A stretch of DNA of 64,000 nucleotides from Leucaena leucocephala (Eukaryota > Streptophyta > Magnoliopsida > Fabales > Fabaceae), in the NCBI GenBank assembly GCA_037074615.1, contig CM073563.1, positions 12,198,501-12,262,500 of the forward strand, read 5' to 3'. The notes under the pieces were generated by a model. That model saw nothing but the letters and a program-made list of their open reading frames with translations, was not told the DNA's origin and did no database searches. Positions within the stretch are counted from its first letter, which is position 1, and each line of letters opens with the position of its first letter. Positions 12,896-25,100 of the stretch are shown piece by piece. The position numbers and the translations under genes are program-made.

Positions 12896-14210
12896 TGTTA
12901 CCTAATTTTTTCTTTCCTCTATGCTTATCTAAATTAGGATTATATCATATTCCTGAATTGTTAGAGACACATCTCTTGTTCCCAAGTATAATATTAAACA
13001 TTTCCCTACCTCTAGTGATTTTTCAAGAGTTTTTGTTAACTCTTTATTTTTCTTTTCTAATTCTTCACATTTTGCACACGTTGATGCAACCTTTTGATTT
13101 TACACTTAGCTTTTCTTCCAAGTTATGTATCCTTTTCTTAGAACTTACTAACTCTTTTGCCAATTTGATGAACTCAGTATATAATTCATTATATTCAAAA
13201 AGTAATTAAGCATAAGTTAGTTCAACATTTATTACCTGCTCTATCCCTGAATCATTTTCTTCTTGAGCTACAAAACAAATGTTATTTCATAATTGTCACT
13301 CTCTTCACTTTTTGAAGAACTTTATCCCAGATTGATGAAACAAATGCTCTCTCTACTGAAACTTCTCTTTCTTCTTTTCTTTGTCTTTCTTAGAGAGTTG
13401 TGGATATTTAGCTTTGATGTGACCCAACTTTTTGCATTCAAAATAAATAATTTGGTCTTTTTGCTCCTTGGATGATGAAGCATTTTTCTTTGGTTGAAAA
13501 TTCCTAGTTGCTTGTTTTTGTAGAACTTTTTGAATCTATGAACTGAGACCTATTTCATCATCTTTGAGCTCTTCATCATTATTATCACTTTCTTAAGATT
13601 TAAGAACAATTGCTTTTTTGCTATTTTCTTTTATATCCTTCTTGTATTTTTGTTTGCTATCGTATTCAGCTAGGCTTCCATAAAGTGTAGTGATAGACCC
13701 TATGGATTCACCTTTGGGTTTTTTGATAGCTATGACCTTTGGTTCCCATTCCTTTGTAAGACCATTGAGAATCTTTTAAACTTGATATATTAAGCTATAT
13801 GATTGTCCAAGGGAAGTTAAGTGGTTGATGAGATATTAAAATCAAACTTCCATGTCTTAGAGACACTTTCTCCATCAACCATCTGAAAAAGCTCAAACTC
13901 TATTTTGAGCTTGTTGACTTTGCTTTCTTTGACTTTAGAAGTTCCTTCGTGTGTTATTTCTAAAGCTTCCCACATCTCTTTAGCCATTTCTGGACTAGAT
14001 ACCTATAAATACTCTTTCTGACTTAAGGCAAATGTTATAATATTAATGGCCTTGTTATTAAGTAATATCATCTTCTTGTTGTCATCATCATATTCGCTTC
14101 ACTCCTTTGAAACTTTAGCTCCATCAATAACTTTTTTAGGAGTGTAGTTTCCATCTTATATCACATCCTAGAGACTATGCTCAGATTCCTTGATAAAAGT
14201 CTTTATTCTC
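12896..14210 (-). pseudogene. Old copia gag pseudogene (UBN2/DUF4219 type)
   Basis: On the minus strand a degraded Ty1/copia gag can be read. Near 13840-13990 it gives EMWEALEITHEGTSKVKESK followed by VNKLKIEFELFQM, a signature of the UBN2/gag family. Downstream (13390-13450) is a zinc-knuckle remnant reading ECKKLGHIKAKYPQL in which the first Cys is lost and the last replaced. Upstream (14080-14150) is NYTPKKVIDGAKVSKE. Multiple stops and shifts interrupt it. It is preceded by a primer binding site at 14351-14362, in the right place for a minus-strand copia. The right part of the Tekay-like LTR ends at 12892 and appears to have inserted in or next to this relic; pol is absent. Confidence 0.8.
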
Positions 14211-14350
14211 ATCTTCCAAAAGTAAAGTTTTCTGTGTTGAATCATGGAGGTTTTGTGGTAGAGCTTCTTTCTGGTAAAATACTATCTCCAAATCCTACTA
14301 TTGATATTGGATCTCTCTTGAGATGGTTAAATCTTTTTCAAGAGACCTAC

Positions 14351-14362
14351 TCTGATACCAAA
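14351..14362 (-). other. tRNA-iMet-type primer binding site
   Basis: The minus strand reads TTGGTATCAGAG, matching the TGGTATCAGAG primer site typical of plant copia elements. It lies between the gag relic and the LTR-like sequence that starts at about 14363, fixing that element's direction. Confidence 0.75.
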
Positions 14363-16012
14363 TATTAGTCCCAACATAAACGTCTAAGAGGGGGTGAATT
14401 TGGAGTTTTGTAATTTTTAATGTAAATTTAAAATCTTAAAAAACAACTAGAGTATAATTGAGTAAAGAGAATAGAGAGTATAAAGATATCACCGATAGAT
14501 AGAAGAATAAACACAAGATAGTTTATCTTGGTTCAAACCAATCCTTTTATAATACATCTAGTCCCCAAAGGCTTTCTGAGATTTTTAACTATACCCCAAG
14601 ATTTGAATGTGCTCTTAGTACCTCAATACAACAAGTGATCCTCTCAATCACTTCACCTTACTTTCTGTAAGGTAACAATCCTAACTTAAGAGATCCAATC
14701 TCTTAAATAAAAATAATGAATGAAAATTTTCCCAATCTCTCTTACAGAGTATACATGTTGATGAACACTGAAGCACAAGAATATAGAGTTACAAAATAAT
14801 GAATGAAGAATCAAAGAGTGTAATAAATTCAGTTATTGATGTTCATTGTCTTCATTAATACCGAGTCTTTCTTAAATAGTATTTATTTTGTTTTATAGCC
14901 GTTAGACTCAAGCTTGTAACCATTGTAACCGTTAAAGTGAAGCCGTATTTAGTGGGTAGGTGAGCATTTAATGCTTTACTAGATATAGCAAGTTTCTGTT
15001 GATGTAACCTTCATCATTTCAAACTTTAGCCTTTTCTGAACACACTCAATCTCAAAAGATTTATCAGGAGTTTAAGCATTGATTAAGTGTATGAACAACT
15101 AATAATCAACTCATTATAAAGATCAAGATCTAATAAGGTTCATATGGCTTTTGAAAAAATATATTGTATTAATCGATTAAATATCATTAATTTGATCAAT
15201 GTTTCAATTAATGTGAAGAACAGAAAACAGAGCATCACATTGATCAGAATATTCAATCAACTTCAATATAATTTGATAAGATAATTTTCTCAAAAGATTT
15301 ACAATGAAGAATGACGAGAAACTGAAGCATACTTTAGATTTGAATCAAACATGTATAGTTCAAAGAAAGGTGCACTTAGTTTCAACGTAAACATAGAAGT
15401 ATCTTTCAAATATATGAAGTTAATCAAACAACTAATCCATTAATGTAGGTTCATTGAATCCTTAGTTGATTAATGTCGCTGGAGGAATTGACACATAAAG
15501 CTTTTTAGAACATATTAATCGAACAACTAATGGATTAATTATATTAATCGAATAACAATTCGATTAATAAATTCATGTTTGATTTTTACAAAATGATTCT
15601 ACACTAACTAATTGAACAGTTAATCGATTAGTTAGAATCAATCTATTAACTAATCAATTAATTGACTTATCTTTTCAATTCTAGATAGTACCTTCATGAC
15701 ATTAATCGAACAGTTAATCGATTAATGGACACTCATTAATTGATTAATTGTTGATTAAATGACTTTCTTTTTAATTAATAGAGAGCAATGTCTTGAAATT
15801 AATCAAACATTCACTCAATTAAATGATAACTAATCAATTAAGTACTATTAATCAATTGTTCAATTGATTAACTTACTCTAACTTCTTTTTTTCACTTTTG
15901 ACATCAATTAAAAATACATAAACAACTTGATTGATTAAATGATCTTTTATAAGAAACAGTTTGAGTTACTTTTTACATCATCAAAACATCATTAAGTATG
16001 GATTCTAAGACA
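14363..16012 (-). repeat. Old copia LTR (probable 5' LTR) with AATCGATTA motifs
   Basis: Sequence beyond the primer site, read on the minus strand as the 5' LTR. The inner edge (14363 onward) reads ATTAGTCCCAACATAAACG. The outer edge is put near 16012, where the minus strand begins TGTCTTAGAATCC followed by GTTTTGATGATG, a motif I know from starts of plant copia LTRs. Both edges are uncertain because no matching second LTR or TSD was found. The part 15165-15960 is packed with variants of AATCGATTAA (for example 15171-15180, 15621-15630, 15714-15723). Confidence 0.55.
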
Positions 16013-16685
16013 AAGTAATGGGTTCTTCATCAATGGCTTCTTTACCGTCCTTGCAAAACTCCAGAACATTCTATTGGTTGTTGTGTTCATATTTCATTAA
16101 AAACATATCTAATTGATATCAAATCTAAAATATTATATTTATTAGGTTTGATTTTGTGATTCATTGCATCATTTTATACTCATTTTTTATGAGGACAATT
16201 AAAGAAAATAAAATGTTTTGGTTGAGCGGCAATAGTCTGTAGATAGTAAAAAACAAAAAAAAATATAGTTATAAGAAAACATACATGGAAGAAGATTTGG
16301 TGTTTTAAACATTTATATTTCTTCTAATATCCTAAAATCATGTTTTATTCTCAAAAATCATGCTAAATATTTAATAAAATTGGTCATCTAAATTAAAAAA
16401 ATTCAATTAATTTTTTTCCTAACCCAACTTCTTATATATAAACCTAAAACTTAATTTTACATCTTACTCACTCTCTTAATTTTACATCCTACTCACTCTC
16501 TTCCTTTTCTATTCTTCCTTTCTTGTCGCCAAAAGTGGAGAGACCCACGTCCTTCAACCCCATAAGCAACCAACATAGAGTAAAATCAAGTAATTTTTTT
16601 AGCTTTATGAATTATTTTATTTGGTTATAATTGTTAAATTATTTTTGTTCTACCATGAAAGTTAAAATAATAAATTATTTTAGGT
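16013..16685. other. AT-rich DNA left of the hAT pseudogene
   Basis: No coding signal recognised. It holds a duplicated phrase TTAATTTTACATC near 16450-16490 and a pyrimidine-rich stretch at 16490-16530. It probably contains the 5' untranslated part of the hAT element, but I could not find a left terminal inverted repeat matching the right end at 22195. Confidence 0.5.
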
Positions 16686-16810
16686 ATGAAGAATTTTTTA
16701 AACATATCTAAAAAGAATATGAATCACTAACAAATTTACCATGTAATGATAGTACCACTGCCTAGAAGAAAACTTGTGTTGAGTTTTATCTAAATGATAT
16801 AATTGTTAAT

Positions 16811-19800
16811 TGTAACATCCTTATTTTCATATGTCTTAGGGACCAATTAGTAGAATTTAGAACCACTTACAAGTCTTTGAAAGTTCATTAGCTAAATCTA
16901 GATTTTTTCTCTTTCTCCAGTTACTGTTCATATGGTATTCCAGATTACGCGATGAACTTCAAAAAATCAAAATTAATTATAGAAAACTTGCAATGAAGTG
17001 GTTCAAAAATTTATGTGAAGATAACATCTTAAACTTTAAGGAAAAAATAATTTCCAGACCAAATGATTAGCCAATTAATACAGTTTATTCGTTGAATTTT
17101 ACTGTTTATTTGGTCAAAAACTCGAGAAACAGATTTTTGTCCCTTACTTTGGAAATTCATTTCTCTTGTTATACACATCCAAATGAAATGTTTTATCTAT
17201 TAAATTAAAGCTCTGGATGTGTGCTACACGCTTGTAAAATTTCATGAAATAATTCCTTCATTTGCTAGGTCAAACTGAAGCCACAACAAAACTGCTTTAG
17301 GACCTACGTTTTTACCATTTTAGTTTCCTTTCTTTTACTTTCAATAATTGTTCCAGCATGCATAAGCCATCAAATAAGCTTCTCTATATTCATATACATC
17401 ATGTACATATGCCATAAGTATTACAAATAGTTTTATCACATGGATGGACACCTTGTATGGCATTTACATACATAAATAATCCATAGCATATACTAGGATC
17501 TCAATTACTTCCATTCTTTTCTTCCATTCTTTAGCTCTTCTCCATGTATACATTTTCCATCATGCTTGACCTAAATTGGTTGGTTATGGGAGAGTGAGAT
17601 TCTAGGGAATCTCAGTATCAAACATTACCACTTAAATATGCAAGATGGATGCTAATGCATGATATGTAATTTCATTAAAGTTTCTTTGATTTGTGACATG
17701 CGATCATGCTATATACTCTTACATAAAGTGCATGGCCATGGAAAACATGATATTCACAACACATCCAACATCATTTATCATGTCACAACTGTAAGGAATT
17801 GGAAGACACACAGTAGAAATTAACTTAAAAATTTTTCCATTCCCTGCCAGGATCTACCGTATGTGTTTAAATCAAGTAGAAAGAAGTATTACCCTCAGTA
17901 TTCAGTCGTGACTTTCTCAGCTTTTGGTTGCGACGTCCATAGCTTCTCTCCGCGGCTCGTGATCTCTTTTCGATCGCAAGAAGTCAATGACTCAGGTCAG
18001 CTTCCTCTAGTGGTATCCACACAAACAACGTTCCAACCATGAACGACATGCTAGCGCCTCCTGTCCCTCTAGGGCTTACTCAAAAATTCATCATCTCCGT
18101 CTCTATTTTTACAGTTTCTTATCTGTAAACCTTTTGTGGATTCTCATTCATACTTTTTTTCTTGTCCCAACCGTAACTCCTAAATATCAGATATATAGGA
18201 TGTTATGCGTGTTACCAAAGACTTGGATTTTTGGAATTAATCTTATATTAATTCTGAAATTAATACAATATCATATATTGTATAATTTTATCAAAAACTA
18301 ATTAAATAAATAGTGTTTGTATTAAATCTGTCCCACAGATTTAATTCACCCATTTATTTAATTTAAAATAAAGATAAGACGGAATTACATTTGATTTATT
18401 CTTATAAATCAAATTTGAGATATCATATCAATTTGAATTTCAAATTCAAACGTGATAGAGATTTAATTTTATTCTTATAAATTAAATCTTGTAAATATCT
18501 CTTATATAAGATATCATATCAATTTGAATTTCAAATTCAAACGTGATAGAGATTCAATTTATCCTTATAAATTAAATCTTGTAAATATCTCTTATATATA
18601 ATATATATACACGAATTTATATATATACGAATATAAATATAAATAAATATATACATCCACCCTGTATCATTCATTGAATCTGGACATATATTAGATTAAA
18701 TGAATCTAGACATCATAATTCGTGTTGGGCTATTTTGTGTGTGACCCTATAGGCCCATATGAAGTTGGCAGTAGGCCATTTACTATACTACTCACAAGTC
18801 GCAAGCGGTCTCTAGCAAGACATCACCACTACCCAGATCATATAAGGATCGATGAACGATGTAACCTTTTATAGAACCATATCATGTCCTTTTTGTCACA
18901 CGATATTTTGGTTATGGATGAGGCATGGAGAATGTCATCCTCTTATTCACTGTCTACACTATATTAACCCTAAGGGCATAATCGTCATTTTACCCCTCTT
19001 TGTACTTCCTCAGAGCATATACTGGCTCTAAATAATCATACTTACACTATATGAAACATTTTTGGCCTATCCAGAATGATCAAAATGTCGTCCATCCATC
19101 ACTAGTACAATAGGGGCATTTTCATAATTTTGTACTTTTCCTGGGCTGCTCTGAAATCTGGCCCATGTAACTATCTCACTACTTTATTGGGCTCATAATA
19201 GCGCCATTTTGGCCTTTGTATGGACTTATTGTCTTTATGGCATAATTCCCAAGACAACTCTCTCGATCTTATTTATCGGGTATTTTATTTTACCGTAAAA
19301 TACCGTAAGGATTCTACAGGATTCCTTTTCTGACTCTGTAAATTTTATAAATTCTTATACCAAGCATGGGAATTTTTAGTAAAGTTTCATCTGATTCTGA
19401 TGTCTAAAATATATTGTAATAATTCTTCTAGCTTCAGAAATTTATATCAATTAATCGGGGCCTCAAATCAAAATTATGTGTTGCGTTAAACTGACCGAAA
19501 TATTTTTGTCTCTCTTCAGGTAAAATTTGGGTCTAATCTTATTCTATGCATTTTTGGCCTGTTTCGGCTCAACTTTCTCATATTTACATTTAGGTCCCTG
19601 AACTTTTTGAATAATTGCACTTAGGCCCCTAAACTTTTGGCTATTTATATTTAAGTCCCTTAACTTTTGAAAATTACACTAAAGGGCCCAACTTTTGTTT
19701 CTACTTTCACTTTTTGTCTTCAACCTTTTCTAATTTTTGTTTTAGTCTTTCTCTTTCTTCAAGACTCATCTAACCATCATCATTTCCTCTAATCTTCGTC

Positions 19801-19866
19801 ACAATCCTTTCCAAACCTCTTTCCACTATCAGTACTATACAGATAGGGAAAAATTAGGATATGACA
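16811..19866 (-). mobile_element. Tekay-type solo LTR inside the hAT (TSD TTAAT)
   Basis: Bounded on plus by TGTAACATCC and GGATATGACA, that is, a minus-strand LTR starting TGTCATATCC and ending GGATGTTACA. Flanked by identical 5-bp duplications TTAAT (16806-16810, 19867-19871). Content matches the LTRs at 7011-12892 and 55264-58547 in reverse complement. It holds a truncated copia LTR (17790-18947) and lacks roughly 1.4 kb of its own middle compared with 38605-41939. Confidence 0.95.
17790..18947 (-). repeat. Truncated copia-A/B-type LTR nested in the solo LTR
   Basis: Starts TGTAAGGAATTGGAAGACAC, identical in type to the copia-B LTRs at 42775 and 49630, and is collinear with them to about 44035, where it stops. 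It includes two copies of the 91-100 bp tandem unit. The rest of the LTR is absent, and Tekay sequence resumes at about 18948 at a point some 1.4 kb further along than where it was interrupted. One deletion that removed the end of the copia LTR together with adjoining Tekay sequence explains this. Confidence 0.88.
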
Positions 19867-22149
19867 TTAATTTAGGACTTCAAAGATAGATTGAAGAGTA
19901 TGATGTTGGAACTAGATATCAAGTTAGGATGGAGTATTTGGTTTAGGGTCCATGTCAACTGAGGAATCATAATTTTCCTTGAAAACAATAGGGAAAATAT
20001 TTGAGGAGTTTTAAGCAAGCATGGTCTGATAAGTGTATTGGTTCAAATATAGTGTGGAGAAAGATGTAGCTTTTGTTTTTATTATTATATTTTTAAGCAA
20101 TCGAGGGGTGATAGACTTGTCTTAGATGCCTTTACAAAAATAGGGTTTAGCAATTAAAAGAAGGTATTGGAAAATTTTAATGATCATGTTGGTGATGTTA
20201 ATAGTTATCACAATAATGCAAGGCGACATTGTGAGGACTTTAAAAATTAGAGGTACTGTGACATATTTTATCTAATCATAGTAGAAAGGTAGAGTTTCTT
20301 ACTCTTACTGCAAGGCCTTGCTTTTGGTGGACATGATGAATCATCTATTTCTCTTAATAGAGGAATTTTTTTGGAGATGATAAATTGGTATGGAAATAAG
20401 GTTGAAGATATCGATCATGTTCATAATGAGAATGCTCCTAGGAATAATCAAATGACTTCTCCAAAGATACAAAATGAGTTAGGGAGAGCTTGTGCAAAAG
20501 ATAAGAGAAGGGTAATTATTGATGAGATTGGAGACAAAAAATTATATCTACTTCTTAATGAATCTAGTGTAAGTCAATAAAGGAGCAAATGACTGTGATT
20601 GAGAGGTTTGTGAACAAGCAAGGTCAAGTAATTGAAAGATTTCTAGGTGTTGAACATGTTAGTGACACTTCAACTTCATCTAAAGAAGCTTTGGATAATT
20701 TGTTTGTTCGCTATGGTTTATCTATTTCTAAATTAAGAGGCCAAGGATACGGTGGAGCTTCAAATATGAAAGGACAATTTAATGTGTTAAAGACATTGAT
20801 CTTAAATGAATATCAATTTGGTTTTTATGTGCATTGTTTTGCCAACCAGTTGTAGTTGGTTGTTATTTCTTTTGCAAAAAACATTATAGGCATTGCTAAT
20901 TTCTTCAACTATGTTAGTATGATTGTGAATGTTATGGATGCTTCTTGTAAAAGACGAGATGCATTACTTCAAAAGAATCATGAAAAGATTGTGGAGAAAT
21001 TGAAAATGTGACATTTTCCTAAGTTTAGGTAAAAATCAAGAAACTACTCTTGTAAGACTTGGTACTACTTAGTGGGATTCACATCATATAACTTTGATGA
21101 ATCTACTTGCAATGTAGAAATTAGGAGAAGAGGTGTTGGTGAATGTGGCAGATGGGACTTTCACAGAATAAAAAGCTGTAGCAAGTGGTTTGCTACAAAA
21201 AAATGGAGGATTTTGAATTTATATTCATATTGCATTTGATGATTAAAGTATTGGGGTTGACCAATGACTTATCACATGCTTTGCAACAAAAATATCAAAA
21301 TATTGTTAATGCCATGAGGTTCATTAAAAGTGTCAAATATCTTATTTAAGACTCGAGGGAAAATGGATGGGATGTATTTTTAGAAGAAGTTAGGAACTTC
21401 TATATAAGGCCTATTCCAGTGCCAAACATGTAGTATACTAGTTTAGGGTCGTTTGAGGCATGAAAGGAAATGGGTTACTTATCATCATCACTATCATGTA
21501 AAATTTTTTATCACTATGATTAACTCAATTCCTGCTGAAATGAGTAATCAGTTCACTAAAGCTTCTATAGAATTATTGAGATGCATTGCTTGTCTTGATC
21601 CAAAAAACTCTTTTTCCATATTTGGTCATCGTATGCTTCTTGTACTAGCTCATATTTACTTTGACGATTATTTTCGTGTGTGACCATTTGCTCTTAAAAG
21701 AACAACTCTTCTCATACATTTATAATGTGAGATTAAGTTCTAAGTTTTCAAATTGCCATGACCTTGAAAGTCCTTCAGTGAAGCTGGTTGGTTGAAGATA
21801 ATTTTCATTTGACTTTTTCATTAGTTTATTACTTCATTGAATTAGCATTTATTTTACTGGTGGCCACATCAACAATTGAAAGAGCTTTCTCAGCAATGAA
21901 TATTATCAATACGTATTTTCAAAATAAGATAGGATATGAATGGTTGAATGATATGATAGTATGCTATATTAAATGTGAGGTATTTAATGGAATTGATCAA
22001 GAAAATATTTTGCAACTTTTTCAAAATATGTAAACTCACAGAATTCTACTTCCTCATCATAATTATTAATAATATTTGACCTTTTGAACTTAACTATTAT
22101 ATTAAATATTATAGTTTATGTGTTCATCTGATAAAAAAATTGCTTCAAG

Positions 22150-22195
22150 TCCGCCCCTTGTCCCAAATTTCTAATTCCACCACTGCATATTAGGC
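22150..22195 (+). repeat. Probable right terminus of the hAT element
   Basis: After the hAT stop codon the sequence ends in AATTCCACCACTG at 22195. Ends of the form CCGCCACTG are usual for this plant hAT group. A candidate 8-bp duplication would be CATATTAG (22196-22203), but its partner on the left was not found, so the end is tentative. Confidence 0.45.
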
Positions 22196-25100
22196 AATAA
22201 AATTTTTATGTTTGAATGTCAAAAGTAAAAATGTTAAATTCATTAATTTCATCAAAGGATCATATAACAATTAGGATTGTTAAATAATATTTAAAATGAT
22301 GTGAGTTTTGTAACATACTAGATCAAGATAAAATCAATGCAAAATTTGAAGTTATTAGTAGAAAAACATTAATTGAAATTTTAAAAAAAATCAATTTATA
22401 AATAAGACTACAAAACTAACAGTAAAACCCACAAAACCAAAAAGATTAACATTCACTCAATATAAACAAGAACAAAAATAGGCAACTCCAAGGCAATTGT
22501 AGAGGAATTTTACCATGTCTAATATGGTGGTTTGTCATGGTCGAACTCCATCTACAGTAAATATTTTGGCTAATTTCTTGGCACCATATCTTAGAATTCA
22601 AGACTTTGATTCAAGTGGTTCAGTCTTGATAGCAAAGGTTACAATGAGAGCTAACTATATGCACCAAAACTATCATATCATAATTTTTCTATATATATAG
22701 ATAAGACTGATATAGGAAATTGGTTTGGAAGAAATTGTTTCGATAATCAAAAGAAAAGATAATGATTAGATAAGGTTTAAGTTATGGAAAGAAATGAAAG
22801 AGCTTTTATTAGAGCTTTGAACTATCTCTATACAATTCTTCTAGAATTAATTATAAATTTTTAAAATTGAACTGCCAATTTAAAATTTATCAAATGAACA
22901 TGACCCAATAATTACATTTAAATTTTTTAATTTTTATGTCAAAATAATGCTTCTTCTAGTTAAATATGCTTCTAAATACATGTTCTGAGGGGTTAAAATT
23001 AGGATGTTTCAAAAACCAATTCAAAAATGATGAGACATGGAATAATGATTGATTTGGATGTTTAGAAATTCCTTATATTTATATTTATTGGAGAAGATTT
23101 ATAAATATTTTGTTTTAATTTTGATTTATCATACATTATCTTATATTTGATTGTCATTCATATTTAATTTTAGGATTTCTATAATATTTCTCATTTAATT
23201 TATAGGGTTAGAGTTGAGGCTTTAAATAACCCTAAACGCATCTAATTTTGTAGATGCTATGATTAATTGAATTGAATATCGACTATTGACTTTTGTAGAC
23301 ATTATTTGAGCTTAATTTGTATTCACTAAATTGTGGACTTTCCCTACAACAAACGAACACAAATTCTTCAGCTCACGAATTTTGCTTTGCGTATCCTAAT
23401 TTTAACCATTTTGCTCACTATAACCCAACCTAACTCATCACATTAACCTAGGTTTCACTCCCAAACCAGCCAGCATTAATTCCATTCATCTAACGCTCAA
23501 TTCTCTCATGTTTTCTCTCAACTTCTACCACTGTAAACCCTAATCCTTCCATATCCTTTCATCCTTCCACCATGGATTGGAAGTTGCATCAGGGATCTCT
23601 TGTTGTAGCTGCTCCTATGTGTGGCTAGGCATCTTTAGATCTCTCTTGGATGGATTGAGTGTCGCATCAAGCTTTTGGATCATCAATAGGAAGTCCTTCT
23701 AGTTCTATTAGTGTGTTTAGGATTTCTACCTTATGTATTTTGATTATCTTAATTTGGATTGTCAATTTCTATGTTTGGTTGAGATTATGAAGACATTAAT
23801 GTTGAGTTAGTTGCTGTAATTTGAGATTGGATGATGTATTTGGAGCTTTGATTATCAATTTATGCTTCCTTTGTTGGGTTATGTGATTTAGAATTGTGTA
23901 GCATGTCTATGTGTTACCATTTCTATTGGTAGAACTTGATTAGGGATGCATGTTGATAGCTTTATTTGTTTTGGTTTAATTAATACTGAATGAACAACAT
24001 GTTAGTGTTAGAATCACTACATGGATTGAGCTTTTACCAAAGGTTTAATTGGAATTAATGGATCTAAGATTAATTTGGAAATGATTTTCAATTCTTTGGT
24101 TCATGGTTACCTAAGAGTTTGAAAACCCGTTTGAAGTAGTGCTTTAAATGTTGAGTTTCCTTGGGATTAATCACTCAAGTAAATCCATTTTTTCCTAAAC
24201 TTGGTTTTAGTTAGAGTTTTTTTATGCATAGGATTTTTTTTTATGGAAACAAGGTTTTGAACTAACCATTGAATTAAGGTTTATTCCAATTCTCGATCCA
24301 AGGTTTTGTCACTAATCCTTAATTCAAGAAAGCCCGTCCATATCATTTGATTAACTTCATTTTCCATTCCATTCCAACATCATTCCCATAAAATCTAAAG
24401 AGAACAACTTTATTGCATTGTTTAGTTTTATGTTTCAACAATGAATTTCGCAAACCCCATATTTTATTGCTTTCACTTGCATTTAGTTTCTTTGGGTAGT
24501 TCATAAGGCTCTCCAAGTGAAACGATTCAGTGTCACACCACACTCGATAAAATTTATGATCTTTACCCCCAAGGCATACAAGGAAGCAGTCAAATCACCC
24601 ATCTCCCTCTATTCTTTTGATTTATCCCTCGTTCTTGATGTTTTCTCTACTAAGTAGTCTCTCTATCTCTTCCCTTTCTCTTTCTCTTTTTTTCTCCCTC
24701 TACTCCTTCTTTGTTCTACATCAATGGGCCTCAGAACCTCGTTCCCAATAATTTTTCATTGCCAAACTCTCACAAAGTGCACCCTCTTGTTAAAACTAGC
24801 AAGACTTCCCCCGTCTGATGCGGGGGGAGCACAAACTAAAACTTATAACTAATAGAAAATGAACATACTTTCTTTTCCAAACCACAGAATCAAGCAAAGT
24901 TAATAACAACAAAATTAATAAAGTCATTCTATTATGTTCCGTAACTTTCATCAAGAATAACTTAAGCGCTACTTTTCCACACCAAGTTACATGATAAATT
25001 TTAAACATTTACAGTTACTTTTACTCATTCGCCATATCCCTATCTAACTTATCGAATTACCATACATGATAAAGGAGGAATATACAGTGTGTTATTGATT

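Larger units (their letters stand above)
16686..22033 (+). pseudogene. hAT transposase pseudogene (TTF/DUF4371 type), split by a solo LTR
   Basis: Relic of a plant hAT transposase of the kind annotated as zinc finger MYM-type 1-like. The N-terminal part starts near 16686 (MKNFLNISKKN) and runs to 16810. After removing the LTR and one TTAAT copy, the same frame continues at 19872 as LGLQR, IEEYDVGTRYQVRMEYLV and GPCQLRNHNFP: the TTF zinc-finger region. Next come LNRGIFLEMINWYG (20355), VIERFLGVEHVSDTSTSSK (20629), SISKLRGQGYGGASNMKG (20725, DUF4371 core) and a C-terminal hAT dimerisation motif VATSTIERAFSAMNII (about 21860). At least eight stops and shifts are present, so it is dead. Confidence 0.9.

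Noticed and set aside
14177..14368. Plus-strand 63-residue frame
   Set aside because: It overlaps the minus-strand gag relic and primer binding site of an old copia element.
15165..15960. A CRISPR-like or satellite array
   Set aside because: Motif spacing is irregular, units are short palindromes, and there are no constant spacers or unit lengths.
23572..23626. ATG in good context (CACCATGGATTGG) after a pyrimidine-rich leader as a host gene start
   Set aside because: The frame ends after 18 codons and no downstream exon pattern or recognisable protein could be followed.
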